Of a stretch of DNA of 36,642 bases, positions 1 to 8,902 are shown in pieces (the first letter of the stretch is position 1; each line of letters begins with the position of its first letter). Under the pieces are notes generated by a model. That model was not told where the DNA came from. It saw only the letters and a list, made by a program, of their open reading frames with translations, and made no database searches. Made by a program: the position numbers and the translations under genes. Origin of the DNA: Lachnospira sp. UBA2821 (GTDB lineage Bacteria; Bacillota; Clostridia; Lachnospirales; Lachnospiraceae); contig DEGR01000053.1 in assembly GCA_002351535.1 (NCBI GenBank), forward strand, positions 36,920 through 73,561, given 5' to 3'.

Positions 1-224
1 TGTCTTTCTGCCTGTATAAAATACCGTCCGTCCGTCCAAAGACATGCTTCATTCATTGTAATTACCATTCTTCCCGCCGAGCCTGTAAATCCTGATACAT
101 ACTCTCTGCATTTAAAATGATTATCTACATATTCTGAACCATGAAAATCTTCTGTAAAAATAATATAACAGTCGATATTATTTTTCTTCATTTCCTGTCT
201 TAACCTTACAACTTCATCTCTCAT
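1..224 (-). CDS. pepP: Xaa-Pro aminopeptidase, N-terminal fragment (runs off the window edge)
   Basis: The minus strand from ATG at 224 reads MRDEVVRLRQEMKKNNIDCY and stays open to base 1, giving about 74 residues. Further in are SEYVDNHF, a stretch ending SGFTGSAG, and WTDGRYFIQAE. These are the usual landmarks of the creatinase-type N-terminal domain of M24 Xaa-Pro aminopeptidases, which remove an N-terminal residue preceding proline in the cytoplasm. The metal-binding catalytic domain lies outside the window. The start is 4 bases after the NUDIX stop codon, so the two are probably co-transcribed. The family call is good from the N-terminal domain alone, but catalytic competence cannot be judged. 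Confidence 0.82.
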   Translation of the reverse strand, partial: MRDEVVRLRQEMKKNNIDCYIIFTEDFHGSEYVDNHFKCREYVSGFTGSAGRMVITMNEACLWTDGRYFIQAER

Positions 225-228
225 AATT

Positions 229-789
229 CTATGCCTTACTCCACATATAGCAATATGCCTGCGTTCTTGCTGCAAACATATTATTCTTTAATAATTCTCT
301 CACTTCTTCTTTGCTGTACCATCCCGGTTTAATTTCCTCAACCTCTGATGTACTCTCTGAAAAATGCCCATCAGCTATCCCGACAACACATACATTTTTT
401 TCATTACTGAATCCGACAGCACTATAACTCACACCTATAGTATCTGTTATCTCCAAAATATCAAGTCCTGTCTCCTCGTGTAATTCTCTTATTGCACTCT
501 GCTTTGCATCTTCGCCTTCGTCGATAAGACCGGCCGGAAAATTATATACCCACTGTCCGGTAGCAAGTCTGAATTCTTTATTTAAAAGGATTTTATTTCC
601 GTCAGTTGAATGCATTATAATAACAACAGCCTCCGGTTCTTTGCTTTGAAGTTCTGATGCTGAATGTATAGCATGGTCTCTGCTTATCATCTCATATATC
701 TTTTCATTGCCATTCACAGTTTCATATGCAATATCATATCGTGTGATAAACTTACCCTCATGAACTTTATTAATCGACTTTAATTTCAT
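229..789 (-). CDS. NUDIX hydrolase (ADP-ribose pyrophosphatase-like)
   Basis: A 186-residue protein with a complete NUDIX box GX5EX7REUXEEXGU at residues 87-109 (G87, E93, R101-E102, E105-E106, G108), the magnesium-binding catalytic helix that hydrolyses nucleoside diphosphates linked to another moiety. The segment before it (LATGQWVYNFPAGLIDEGE) resembles ADP-ribose pyrophosphatases, where the PAGLID/E stretch is typical; substrate is inferred only. Its ATG overlaps the stop of the upstream acyltransferase gene (ATGA), indicating translational coupling, and pepP follows after 4 bases. A GAGG sits rather far (about 13 bases) from the start, consistent with reliance on coupling. Confidence 0.9.
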   Translation of the reverse strand: MKLKSINKVHEGKFITRYDIAYETVNGNEKIYEMISRDHAIHSASELQSKEPEAVVIIMHSTDGNKILLNKEFRLATGQWVYNFPAGLIDEGEDAKQSAIRELHEETGLDILEITDTIGVSYSAVGFSNEKNVCVVGIADGHFSESTSEVEEIKPGWYSKEEVRELLKNNMFAARTQAYCYMWSKA

Positions 790-1451
790 TTCTTTGTAAC
801 GACCTCATTTTTATTCTTATATATTGAACACTCAGGAACATATCCCCTTACCATCGATAGAGGATATACATTGGTATTATGTCCAATAACTGTTCCCGGA
901 TTCATAACCGAATTACATCCGACTTCGACATTATCTCCTAATATTGCACCAAACTTCTTCTGTCCCGTCCGGATAACTTCTCCATTAAGCCTGATTGTAA
1001 CTAAAGACTTATCAGATTTAAGATTAGAAGTTATAGAGCCTGCACCCATGTGTGATTTATATCCAAGAACTGAATTACCTACATAATTATAATGTGGCAC
1101 CTGAACTTTATCAAATAAAAGAGCACATTTAAGTTCTGTTGAATTACCTACAACGGCACCTTTACCTACAATTGCCGTTCCCCTGATAAATGCACAATGT
1201 CTTATCTCCGCATCTTCATCTATTATAAGCGGTCCTCCAAGAAATGCTGTCGGTGCAACGGTTGCAGACTTTGCAATCCATATATTTTCTCCTCTCTGCT
1301 CAAACTTATCCTTTGGCAGAGTAGGACCTAACTTCATAATATAATCGGCAAGTTTGTCAAACACTTCCCATGGATATGTGCATCCATCAAACACTTCTGC
1401 AGCAATTGTATTGTTCAAATCAAATAAACTTAAAATTTCTAACTCTTTCAT
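786..1451 (-). CDS. Left-handed beta-helix acyltransferase, GlmU C-terminal-like
   Basis: About 221 residues with hexapeptide-repeat character (IDEDAEIRHCAFIRG, VGKGAVVGNSTELK, LGDNVEVGCNSVMNPGTVIG). The stretch VPHYNYVGNSVLGYKSHMGAG matches the region of GlmU that carries the catalytic histidine of the glucosamine-1-phosphate acetyltransferase domain. There is no N-terminal nucleotidyltransferase domain with the LXGGXGTR-type loop, so this is not a full GlmU; proteins like this are often annotated as UDP-GlcNAc pyrophosphorylase. The start at 1451 is preferred because GAGG lies 6 bases upstream; an upstream ATG at 1526 would overlap glmS. It follows glmS by 28 bases, suggesting a role in amino-sugar nucleotide supply, but the acyl acceptor is inferred. 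Confidence 0.75.
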   Translation of the reverse strand: MKELEILSLFDLNNTIAAEVFDGCTYPWEVFDKLADYIMKLGPTLPKDKFEQRGENIWIAKSATVAPTAFLGGPLIIDEDAEIRHCAFIRGTAIVGKGAVVGNSTELKCALLFDKVQVPHYNYVGNSVLGYKSHMGAGSITSNLKSDKSLVTIRLNGEVIRTGQKKFGAILGDNVEVGCNSVMNPGTVIGHNTNVYPLSMVRGYVPECSIYKNKNEVVTKK

Positions 1452-1479
1452 CTTAATCCTCATTTCATATATATCATAT

Positions 1480-3300
1480 CTATTCAACAGTAACTGATTT
1501 TGCAAGATTTCGTGGTTTGTCAACATCGCATCCTTTTAATACTGCTGTATAATATGCTATATACTGCATAGGAACAAGTGCTAACATCGGCATCATAACA
1601 TCATCCATATTAGGAAGAACAACAAGATGATTTGCTACTGACTTATCATCCTCAGTTCCTTCTCTGCATATCATTGTTACCTTTGCGCCTCTGGCCTTTA
1701 CCTCTTTAATATTGCTAAGTGTTTTCTCAAACAAATCACTCTGTGTTGCAACGGCTATAACAGGCATATCTTCTGTTATAAGTGAGATTGTACCATGTTT
1801 CAATTCACCTGCGGCATAAGACTCAGAATGAATATATGATATTTCTTTAAGCTTTAATGAGCCTTCCATACTAAGTGCATAATCAAGCCCTCTTCCTATA
1901 TATAACAGACTTTCGCTGCTAACAAGTCTTGAAGCGATAAACTGGCATCTCTCTTTAAGTACAAGTATTTCTTCAATCTTTTCAGGTATATTCTCAAGTT
2001 CCTTAGTCAGCCTGCGGCATTCTTCTTCTGATATAACTCCTTTTGCATATGCTAACTCAAACGCAAGCAGATACATAATAGACAACTGGACCGCATATGC
2101 TTTTGTAGATGCTACAGATATCTCCGGACCTGCATGTGTATATACCACTATGTCAGACTCTCTTGCAATAGAAGAACCTTTTACATTTACAACCGACATA
2201 GTTGTTGCACCTCTTTCTTTGGCAAGCTTCAGTGCAGCAAGTGTATCTGCTGTCTCTCCTGACTGTGAGATAAGTATTACCAGATCTTCTTTTTGTATCA
2301 ATGGGTCCCTATATCTGAATTCCGATGCAATATCTACCGTTACTTCCACTCTTGCCATTTTCTCTATTACATATTTTCCTACAAGACCTGCATGCATTGC
2401 AGTTCCACATGCCACGATAAATATCCTTCTGTAATTCTTAAGCATTTCTTTTGTCATTCCACTTTCTTCAAGATATGGCATTCCATCTACTATTCGTGGT
2501 GATATTGTAGTTCTTATTGCTGTTGGCTGTTCATTAATCTCCTTAAGCATGAAATGTTCATAGCCGCCTTTTTCAGCCGCATCAAGATCCCAGTCTGCTG
2601 TCTGTATTTCCTTTTTTATCTCATTTTTATACATGTCACAGAATTTCACACCATCTGCTGAAAGTGTTGCAATCTCGTTCTGTTCAAGGAGGTAATAATC
2701 CCTCGTATATTTAAGTATGGCAGGTACGTCAGAAGCAATGAAATTACCATTTTCTGATGTTCCGACTATAAGTGGGCTATCCTTACGCACTGCAAACACT
2801 TTATCCGGAAAATCCCTGAATACGATTCCAAGTGCATATGCGCCCCTTACCTCTTTAATAACGTTAATTATCGTCTGAACCGGGTCACCTTCATAATAAT
2901 AGTCTAAAAGCTTTGCAACCGTTTCTGTATCAGTTTCACTCTCGAAACCATATCCCTGTGCAATAAGAAATTCTTTTATTTCTCTGTAATTCTCTATAAT
3001 TCCATTATGAACTATAGATATTCTCTTATTTCCATGTGGATGTGAATTAATATCTGATGGTTCACCATGTGTAGCCCATCTCGTATGTCCTATTCCACAA
3101 AATCCCTTTGGTCTTCCTTCTTCCTTCATCTTTTCTGTCAAATCAGAGAGACGGCCTTTTGTCTTCTTTACAACTATCTGATTATTCTGTATAACTGCTA
3201 TTCCTGCTGAGTCATATCCCCTGTACTCAAGTTTCTGTAAACCATCTACAAGGATATCAACGCAATCTTCTCTTCCAACATATCCAACTATTCCACACAT
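1480..3300 (-). CDS. glmS: Glutamine-fructose-6-phosphate aminotransferase (isomerizing)
   Basis: 606 residues, the usual length. The protein begins MCGIVGYVG, so Cys2 becomes the N-terminal nucleophile of the glutaminase domain (about 1-240); GHTRWATHG and the HPH/HNG segments of that domain are present. Two SIS sugar-isomerase domains follow (about 285-425 with ISQSGETADTLAAL, and 455-595), ending with the conserved tail LAKSVTVE. It makes glucosamine-6-phosphate from fructose-6-phosphate and glutamine, the first step to UDP-GlcNAc. AAGGAGG lies 6 bases before the ATG. Only 21 bases separate it from topB, so there is no room for a glmS ribozyme. Confidence 0.98.
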   Translation of the reverse strand: MCGIVGYVGREDCVDILVDGLQKLEYRGYDSAGIAVIQNNQIVVKKTKGRLSDLTEKMKEEGRPKGFCGIGHTRWATHGEPSDINSHPHGNKRISIVHNGIIENYREIKEFLIAQGYGFESETDTETVAKLLDYYYEGDPVQTIINVIKEVRGAYALGIVFRDFPDKVFAVRKDSPLIVGTSENGNFIASDVPAILKYTRDYYLLEQNEIATLSADGVKFCDMYKNEIKKEIQTADWDLDAAEKGGYEHFMLKEINEQPTAIRTTISPRIVDGMPYLEESGMTKEMLKNYRRIFIVACGTAMHAGLVGKYVIEKMARVEVTVDIASEFRYRDPLIQKEDLVILISQSGETADTLAALKLAKERGATTMSVVNVKGSSIARESDIVVYTHAGPEISVASTKAYAVQLSIMYLLAFELAYAKGVISEEECRRLTKELENIPEKIEEILVLKERCQFIASRLVSSESLLYIGRGLDYALSMEGSLKLKEISYIHSESYAAGELKHGTISLITEDMPVIAVATQSDLFEKTLSNIKEVKARGAKVTMICREGTEDDKSVANHLVVLPNMDDVMMPMLALVPMQYIAYYTAVLKGCDVDKPRNLAKSVTVE

Positions 3301-3321
3301 AGTCTTCCTCCTTAAATTCCA

Positions 3322-5337
3322 TTATTTATAATTAACTGATAATTTATCAAAGCTCTCTCTCAGCTTATAATTATTATTTATTGTCTTTACAGCCATAGTC
3401 CTTCTTGTTACAAATCCGGACAGCTTTTGCATATATTCATCGGGTGTTATAGTTCCCTCTGCAACATATGTAAGTCCTTTTTCCCAGCTTGCTGTCAGTT
3501 CAGGATTAAGAAGGTGCTTTATGGATGCATTGACCACTTCATATATCATCTCTCCAAGCTGTGTAGGTGTAATAATCTGTGTTTTTTTATTCAATGACAT
3601 ATATTTGATTTTAAAAAGCTTATCAAGAATTGCATCTCTGGTTGCACTGGTTCCAATCCCGCTTCCCTTAATCTGTGCTCTTAGTTCTTCATCTTCAATT
3701 AATTGTCCCGCATTTTCCATCGCAAGAACTATCGAACCTGAGCTATATCTTTTTGGGGGTGAAGTTTCACCTTCCTTAACAATATAATTATCGGGTGTTA
3801 GTGTATCACCTTTTTTCAAATTTTTCAACATGCCTGCCAAAACATCAGGCGTTATTTCATTTTGCTGTTCCTGCTGTACCTTTTTCTTTGTAAAAGAATA
3901 ATTCATTACCTTTAAATATCCCTCATCTATAAGCACTTTAAATGATGATGAAAATTCTTCTTCATATTCTTTATTATCATCTGAATATATTTTTTTCGAA
4001 AACACTATGGCACACTTTTGATATACTGCCGGTGGATAAAATATAGCAAGAAATCTTCTGCATATTACCTCATACACCTTCACTGACACCGGTTTCATTC
4101 TTGAAATATTCTGAAATCCCTGCCCTGTCGGAATAATTGCATAGTGGTCTGTTATCTGCTTATCATTGACATATCTTGTTGACGCAATTTTGTTATATGT
4201 TCCGTACTGTAATATTTCTTCAACATTTCCCTTTAATCCCGGTATATTTCTAAGACCTGATATGTTATTTTTTATAACCTTGGCAACAGCCGTTGACAGA
4301 ACTCTTGCATCCGTTCTTGGATAAGTCACAAGCTTTTTCTCATAAAGTTCCTGCACAATGTTAAGTGTTTCACTCGGGCTGATTTTAAACAGCTTTGAAC
4401 ACTCATTCTGTAACTCAGCAAGATTAAAAAGTAATGGCGGATTCTTCTTTTCCTTCTTTTTCTCAATGTTCTTTATAACAACAGCTTCTTCACTTTTCTT
4501 AAGACGCTCTATAAGTTCCTCCGCTCTTTCCCTTACTGTAAATCCATTATCCTTATAAAGTTCTTTATGTCCTGAATACAAAGAATCTTTGTTAACTTTC
4601 CATTCACCTTCAAAATCAAAGCTATCCTTTGATTTTACTTTTACCTGTACTTTATAAAAAGGTGTCTTTACGAAATCTCTTATCTCACGTTCCCGTCTCA
4701 CAACCATCCCGAGAACACATGTCATAACCCTTCCGACAGATATAACCGTATACTTTGTTCTTAAATAATTCGATATACTCTGACCATATTTAAGTGTAAG
4801 TGCTCTTGAGAAATTTATTCCCATAAGATAATCTTCTTTTGCTCTTAAATATGCCGCCTGTGCAAGATTGTCATATTCATTTAAGTCTTTTGCCGTAGCC
4901 ACTCCTCTCTTTATCTCCTCTTCAGTCTGTGAATCAATCCATACTCTTTTTCTGACTTTATTCTTTACCCCTGCCATCTGCTCAACAAGTCTGTATATAT
5001 ATTCTCCCTCACGTCCCGAGTCGGTACAGACATATATGGTATCGACATCTTCTCTTCTTAGAAGATTACTGACTGTTTCAAATTGTTTCTTAACAGCAGG
5101 AATAACTTCGTATTTGAATTCTTTTGGAATAAATGGCAATGTCTCAAGAGTCCACCTCTTTAGCGAAATATCATATTCTTCAGGATAACTCATTGTAACA
5201 AGGTGTCCGACACACCATGTCACAACTGCTTTATCTGATTCTATATATCCATCCTGTCTTCTTCCCTGCACACCAAGTGCTTTGGCAAATTCCTGAGCCA
5301 CACTTGGTTTCTCCGCTATAAATAAAGCTTTACCCAT
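3322..5337 (-). CDS. topB: DNA topoisomerase III (type IA)
   Basis: About 671 residues starting MGKALFIAEKPSVAQEFAKA, the typical N-terminus of TopB-like type IA topoisomerases. The TOPRIM motif appears as TDSGREGEYIYR, and the active-site tyrosine region as LVTYPRTDARVLS. GSGIGTSATRDAILDKL is the conserved C-terminal core motif. No C-terminal zinc-finger cysteine clusters are visible, as expected for TopB rather than TopA. It relaxes and decatenates DNA by single-strand passage. The start at 5337 fits homologues and has AAAGGAG about 12 bases upstream; an in-frame ATG 14 codons earlier would overlap the GGDEF/EAL gene. The gap to that gene is 4 bases. Confidence 0.93.
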   Translation of the reverse strand: MGKALFIAEKPSVAQEFAKALGVQGRRQDGYIESDKAVVTWCVGHLVTMSYPEEYDISLKRWTLETLPFIPKEFKYEVIPAVKKQFETVSNLLRREDVDTIYVCTDSGREGEYIYRLVEQMAGVKNKVRKRVWIDSQTEEEIKRGVATAKDLNEYDNLAQAAYLRAKEDYLMGINFSRALTLKYGQSISNYLRTKYTVISVGRVMTCVLGMVVRREREIRDFVKTPFYKVQVKVKSKDSFDFEGEWKVNKDSLYSGHKELYKDNGFTVRERAEELIERLKKSEEAVVIKNIEKKKEKKNPPLLFNLAELQNECSKLFKISPSETLNIVQELYEKKLVTYPRTDARVLSTAVAKVIKNNISGLRNIPGLKGNVEEILQYGTYNKIASTRYVNDKQITDHYAIIPTGQGFQNISRMKPVSVKVYEVICRRFLAIFYPPAVYQKCAIVFSKKIYSDDNKEYEEEFSSSFKVLIDEGYLKVMNYSFTKKKVQQEQQNEITPDVLAGMLKNLKKGDTLTPDNYIVKEGETSPPKRYSSGSIVLAMENAGQLIEDEELRAQIKGSGIGTSATRDAILDKLFKIKYMSLNKKTQIITPTQLGEMIYEVVNASIKHLLNPELTASWEKGLTYVAEGTITPDEYMQKLSGFVTRRTMAVKTINNNYKLRESFDKLSVNYK

Positions 5338-5341
5338 TATC

Positions 5342-7021
5342 TTATATTTCTCCTTTAATAAGATTGATAAATGCTTCACTTGACATTGGTCTTCCTAATA
5401 AAAATCCCTGTATATTGTCACAATTCATTTTTTTAAGGTATTCATATTGCTCATCCGTTTCCACACCTTCGGCAATTGTTTCATATCCTAATTTCTTAAC
5501 CATCTTAATTACAGCATCTGTAATTATTCCTGTAGAATCATCATTAAGCATAGAATCAACAAATGATTTATCTATCTTTAATGTGTCAATCGGCATATTC
5601 TTAAGATATGAAAGTGACGAATACCCCGTTCCAAAATCATCAAGTGAAATTCTGAATCCTTTATCTTTTAATTTACCTAACTGCATAATAACCGCATCCG
5701 GGTCTTCAATCAAAACACTCTCTGTTATTTCAATTTCAACATCGGAGGCTTTAATATCTCTTTCTTTTACCTTCTCAGTAATCATTTCATAAAAATCCGA
5801 ATTCATAAGCTGTACTGCTGAGAAATTTATTGAAATAACACCTTTATACCCATAATTATTTTTCCAGTTGCAAAAATCATCAAGTGCCTGTTCAACAACC
5901 CATTCGCCAATGTTTACTATACAGCCATTCTTCTCCGCCATAGGAATAAATTCTCCGGGACTTATAAGTTCATCCTCACTTATTTTCCATCTTATAAGTG
6001 CCTCTGCCCCCCTTATTATTCCTTTCTCCGAATCAAACTGTGGCTGATAATGTAATACAAAATCAAGATTATCGACCGCATCCTTTAATTTTTGTTCCAT
6101 ATTTGCATTTTTCATAAAACGGCTCAGCATGCTTTCTTCAAATACGCACACGGAATTCTTGCCATTTCTCTTAACATTATACATCGCTATATCTGCACAT
6201 TTTATAAGGTCTATCGCTGTAACCCCGCCTGCCGGATATACAGATATACCAACACTTAAAGTAACATTCACTTTCTTTCCGTCGCTAAGAATAAAAGGCG
6301 TTTTTAATTCTTCCATAAGATCATCATATATGTCAAATACCTCTTTATCGCTCTCTGCGTCATACAAAGCAATCACAAACTCATCATTGCTGAACCTTCC
6401 GACCTTAGTTGTATGTGAGGCATATTTTAGAATCCTTTTGGCAAATAATATCAAAAGTTCATCTCCTAACGATAAACCTATTGTATCATTAATAACACTA
6501 AAATTATCTATATCCATATACATCGTCTGTATTCTATTGTATCCGCCGTGTTGTGACTTATATATAGCTTTATCAAGTCTTTTCAGAAAATAGTTTTTAT
6601 TATAAACTCCTGTATCAGCATCGAAATAAGCCATATATTCTAATTCTTTCTGCTTTTCTTTATCAGAAGTAATATCTCTGAAAAAAGAAAACTTCTCTAC
6701 AAGTACACCATCTGAATTATACTTGTTAGTTCCCGCATGTGTAATCCATCTTCCATCATTCAGGACATATTCTATCTCATAACTGTTTTCCTGCTTTGCC
6801 AGAATCCTTTCCATCTTATCATAGAATTTCTTTCTATAATCAGGGTGAATATACTTAATAAATTCTTTTTCATCATTTTCTTTTTCTTTAGGAACACCAA
6901 ACAATTCTCTCCATCTTTCAGATACAATTACATATCCTGTGCTATAATTAACATATCTAAAACCTTCGTTTGATGCACTTGAAATAAAATCGTACAAATT
7001 ACTATCATTCTGTTTTCTCAT
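5342..7021 (-). CDS. PAS-GGDEF(degenerate)-EAL cyclic-di-GMP signalling protein
   Basis: About 559 residues with no membrane segment. Domain order: PAS-like sensor (about 10-120), GGDEF domain (about 130-290), EAL domain (about 310-555). The GGDEF signature is degenerate (GRFSNDEF instead of GGDEF), so cyclase activity is doubtful. The EAL domain looks intact: EALIRW, INFSAVQL, EITES, DDFGTGYSS, DTLKIDKSF, AEGVET and QGFLLGRP supply the expected metal and catalytic residues. It is thus probably a cyclic-di-GMP phosphodiesterase whose GGDEF domain may bind GTP or be structural. The start at 7021 has GGGGA upstream; an in-frame ATG at 7033 is the alternative. It follows galM closely. Confidence 0.92.
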   Translation of the reverse strand: MRKQNDSNLYDFISSASNEGFRYVNYSTGYVIVSERWRELFGVPKEKENDEKEFIKYIHPDYRKKFYDKMERILAKQENSYEIEYVLNDGRWITHAGTNKYNSDGVLVEKFSFFRDITSDKEKQKELEYMAYFDADTGVYNKNYFLKRLDKAIYKSQHGGYNRIQTMYMDIDNFSVINDTIGLSLGDELLILFAKRILKYASHTTKVGRFSNDEFVIALYDAESDKEVFDIYDDLMEELKTPFILSDGKKVNVTLSVGISVYPAGGVTAIDLIKCADIAMYNVKRNGKNSVCVFEESMLSRFMKNANMEQKLKDAVDNLDFVLHYQPQFDSEKGIIRGAEALIRWKISEDELISPGEFIPMAEKNGCIVNIGEWVVEQALDDFCNWKNNYGYKGVISINFSAVQLMNSDFYEMITEKVKERDIKASDVEIEITESVLIEDPDAVIMQLGKLKDKGFRISLDDFGTGYSSLSYLKNMPIDTLKIDKSFVDSMLNDDSTGIITDAVIKMVKKLGYETIAEGVETDEQYEYLKKMNCDNIQGFLLGRPMSSEAFINLIKGEI

Positions 7022-7041
7022 AATTTTCCCCATTTCGTAAC

Positions 7042-8100
7042 TTAAAACACTGAAAATCTATATATTGTTTCAGACATAAACTTTTCATTTGCTCTCAAAA
7101 TACTATTTTTTCTAAAATTATCATGATTTATCTCATCAGTAAGAAGCTGTGTTTCAAAACACAATGCATTGCCTTCCGCATAAGCAGCACCATTCTTACC
7201 TTTTAACCGTTTCTCAACTGCATTGGCCGTATAAAACTGCATTGCCGGTCTGTCAGTATATACTTCCATCATTCTGCCGGACTTTTCATTTTTTACTGCC
7301 GCAGCCTTTTTCATTCTACCACTTTCACCTAATACATAGCAATTGTCATATCCACTAAAAAATGAAAAACCAGTCTGTTCTTTATCAAAATCTTCACTCA
7401 CCATTTTCCACTCTGTAAAATCAAGTGGCGAATTTTTAACACTTTTTATCTCCCCCGTAGGAAGCATATTTTTATCTACGACCAATACTTTATCTGCATA
7501 TATTTTAACCATATCTGAAAGGGCTGTTCCCGAATCATGTCCTCCAAGATTAAAATAGGCATGATTTGTCATATTCAGAATTGTATCCGCATCTGTTTCC
7601 GCTTCGTACTTTATTCTGATTTCATTATTATCAGTAAGCGTATATGTAACTTTTACAAACATATTCCCCGGATATCCCTGATCTCCATCCTTACTGTCCA
7701 TACAAAACGTTACACTGTTGTTTTCTGCATCTGTATCATATTCAGACCATATCCTGTACTGAAATCCATTTTTTCCACTATGTAACGTATATGGTGCTCC
7801 CGGCCAGCTTTTCTTTAATTTATATTTTGTCCCATTAAGTTCAAAGCGGGATGCACCTATTCTCCCTGCATATCTTCCGATAACGGCTCCCGGACACATC
7901 CAATTGCAAAGATAATTATCAGGTTCATCATATCCTAATAATACGTCGGCAAATTTCCCGCATCTGTCAGGCATTATCGCTGACACAATTGCACATGAAG
8001 CCTGTGTAACTGATATTTTAGCATTATTTTTATTGGTAATGTCATATATGTGTACAATTTCATTCTTTCCACTATATCCAAAAACTCTTTTTTCTATCAT
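7042..8100 (-). CDS. galM: Aldose 1-epimerase (mutarotase)
   Basis: About 352 residues with GalM landmarks: NYLCNWMCPGAVIGRYAGRI, the active-site histidine region YTLHSGKNGF, the second histidine in MTNHAYFNLGGHDSG, and the C-terminal glutamate in ALCFETQLLTDEINHDNF. It interconverts alpha and beta anomers of galactose or glucose in the cytoplasm. The start at 8100 is chosen because GGGG lies 6 bases upstream; a TTG four codons earlier is less likely. It follows DUF4956 by 73 bases with no convincing terminator, so it may be on the same transcript as the two-component/VTC operon, though the function does not look related. Confidence 0.93.
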   Translation of the reverse strand: MIEKRVFGYSGKNEIVHIYDITNKNNAKISVTQASCAIVSAIMPDRCGKFADVLLGYDEPDNYLCNWMCPGAVIGRYAGRIGASRFELNGTKYKLKKSWPGAPYTLHSGKNGFQYRIWSEYDTDAENNSVTFCMDSKDGDQGYPGNMFVKVTYTLTDNNEIRIKYEAETDADTILNMTNHAYFNLGGHDSGTALSDMVKIYADKVLVVDKNMLPTGEIKSVKNSPLDFTEWKMVSEDFDKEQTGFSFFSGYDNCYVLGESGRMKKAAAVKNEKSGRMMEVYTDRPAMQFYTANAVEKRLKGKNGAAYAEGNALCFETQLLTDEINHDNFRKNSILRANEKFMSETIYRFSVF

Positions 8101-8173
8101 TTTATGCCCCAATCCAAAAAACTCTATATATAAAGCAATTCCCGACGAATACGCCGAGATTGCCTATATTATT

Positions 8174-8866
8174 TTACAATAATTCTTTTGTAGTTTCATC
8201 AATTCCAAGAAGAATGTTCAGATTGCCATTTCTGCATCTCAATTCATCTATGAATTCTTTTTCATCTGCATCTTTTTTTACTGCTATATTATATGTAAGT
8301 TCAAAGAGTGAACCCATATTGGTTGTTCTCACCTTTATAAGTTTTGCATCACTTGCATACTTTTCAAACAAATCATCAAATGCCCCATTAAAACTCATAT
8401 TCTCAGGCACCATTATCTTTAATGTCTTATAGCCATTTTTCTTTGAACCATATCCGGCTCTGACTAATATAAAATAAACTGCTCCAATAATGACTGTTAT
8501 TATTGCTGCATATGCAACATATCCAAGTCCTGTTGCCAGTCCTACTGCCATGGCATAAAATACTGTCGATATATCTTTAGAATCACCCGGTATACTTCTG
8601 AATCTTACAAGTGCAAATGCTCCTGCCATAGAAAATGCCCTGGCAATGTTGCTTCCTACAAGCATAATAACTACTGCAACAACAGCCGGGAGAATAACAA
8701 GCGAAATTGCAAAACTCGTTGAATATTTCTTTTCCCTATCACTGTAAATATATATGAAGCTGATAATAAGCCCGAGTATAAGAGCCGCAATCACACATAT
8801 AAGCATTGTTTTAAGTGAAAGATTAATAGTCTGGTCTAATCCTGTTTCAAAAATTGTATCTAACAT
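8174..8866 (-). CDS. DUF4956 family membrane protein
   Basis: 230 residues. Hydrophobic segments near 18-40, 50-73 and 105-132 indicate three or more membrane helices, with a soluble C-terminal third (about 140-230). The central sequence AGAFALVRFRSIPGDSKDIS, followed by a glycine/alanine-rich helix (AVGLATGLGYVAYA), is characteristic of the DUF4956 family. The molecular role is not established. In Clostridia this family is often next to VTC-domain and CotH genes; here it is 36 bases after the VTC gene, with GAGG five bases before the ATG. A role as membrane partner of the VTC enzyme is inference. Confidence 0.87.
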   Translation of the reverse strand: MLDTIFETGLDQTINLSLKTMLICVIAALILGLIISFIYIYSDREKKYSTSFAISLVILPAVVAVVIMLVGSNIARAFSMAGAFALVRFRSIPGDSKDISTVFYAMAVGLATGLGYVAYAAIITVIIGAVYFILVRAGYGSKKNGYKTLKIMVPENMSFNGAFDDLFEKYASDAKLIKVRTTNMGSLFELTYNIAVKKDADEKEFIDELRCRNGNLNILLGIDETTKELL

Positions 8867-8902
8867 TTTTCCTCGCTTTCTGTACCTATGTACCTGAATA
8901 TT

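Noticed and set aside
3301..3321. Possible glmS ribozyme upstream of glmS
   Set aside because: Only 21 bases lie between topB and glmS, which is too short for the ribozyme.
8101..8173. Hairpin between DUF4956 and galM as a terminator
   Set aside because: GCAAT/ATTGC ends can pair but the inner stem has several mismatches, so it is not a convincing terminator.
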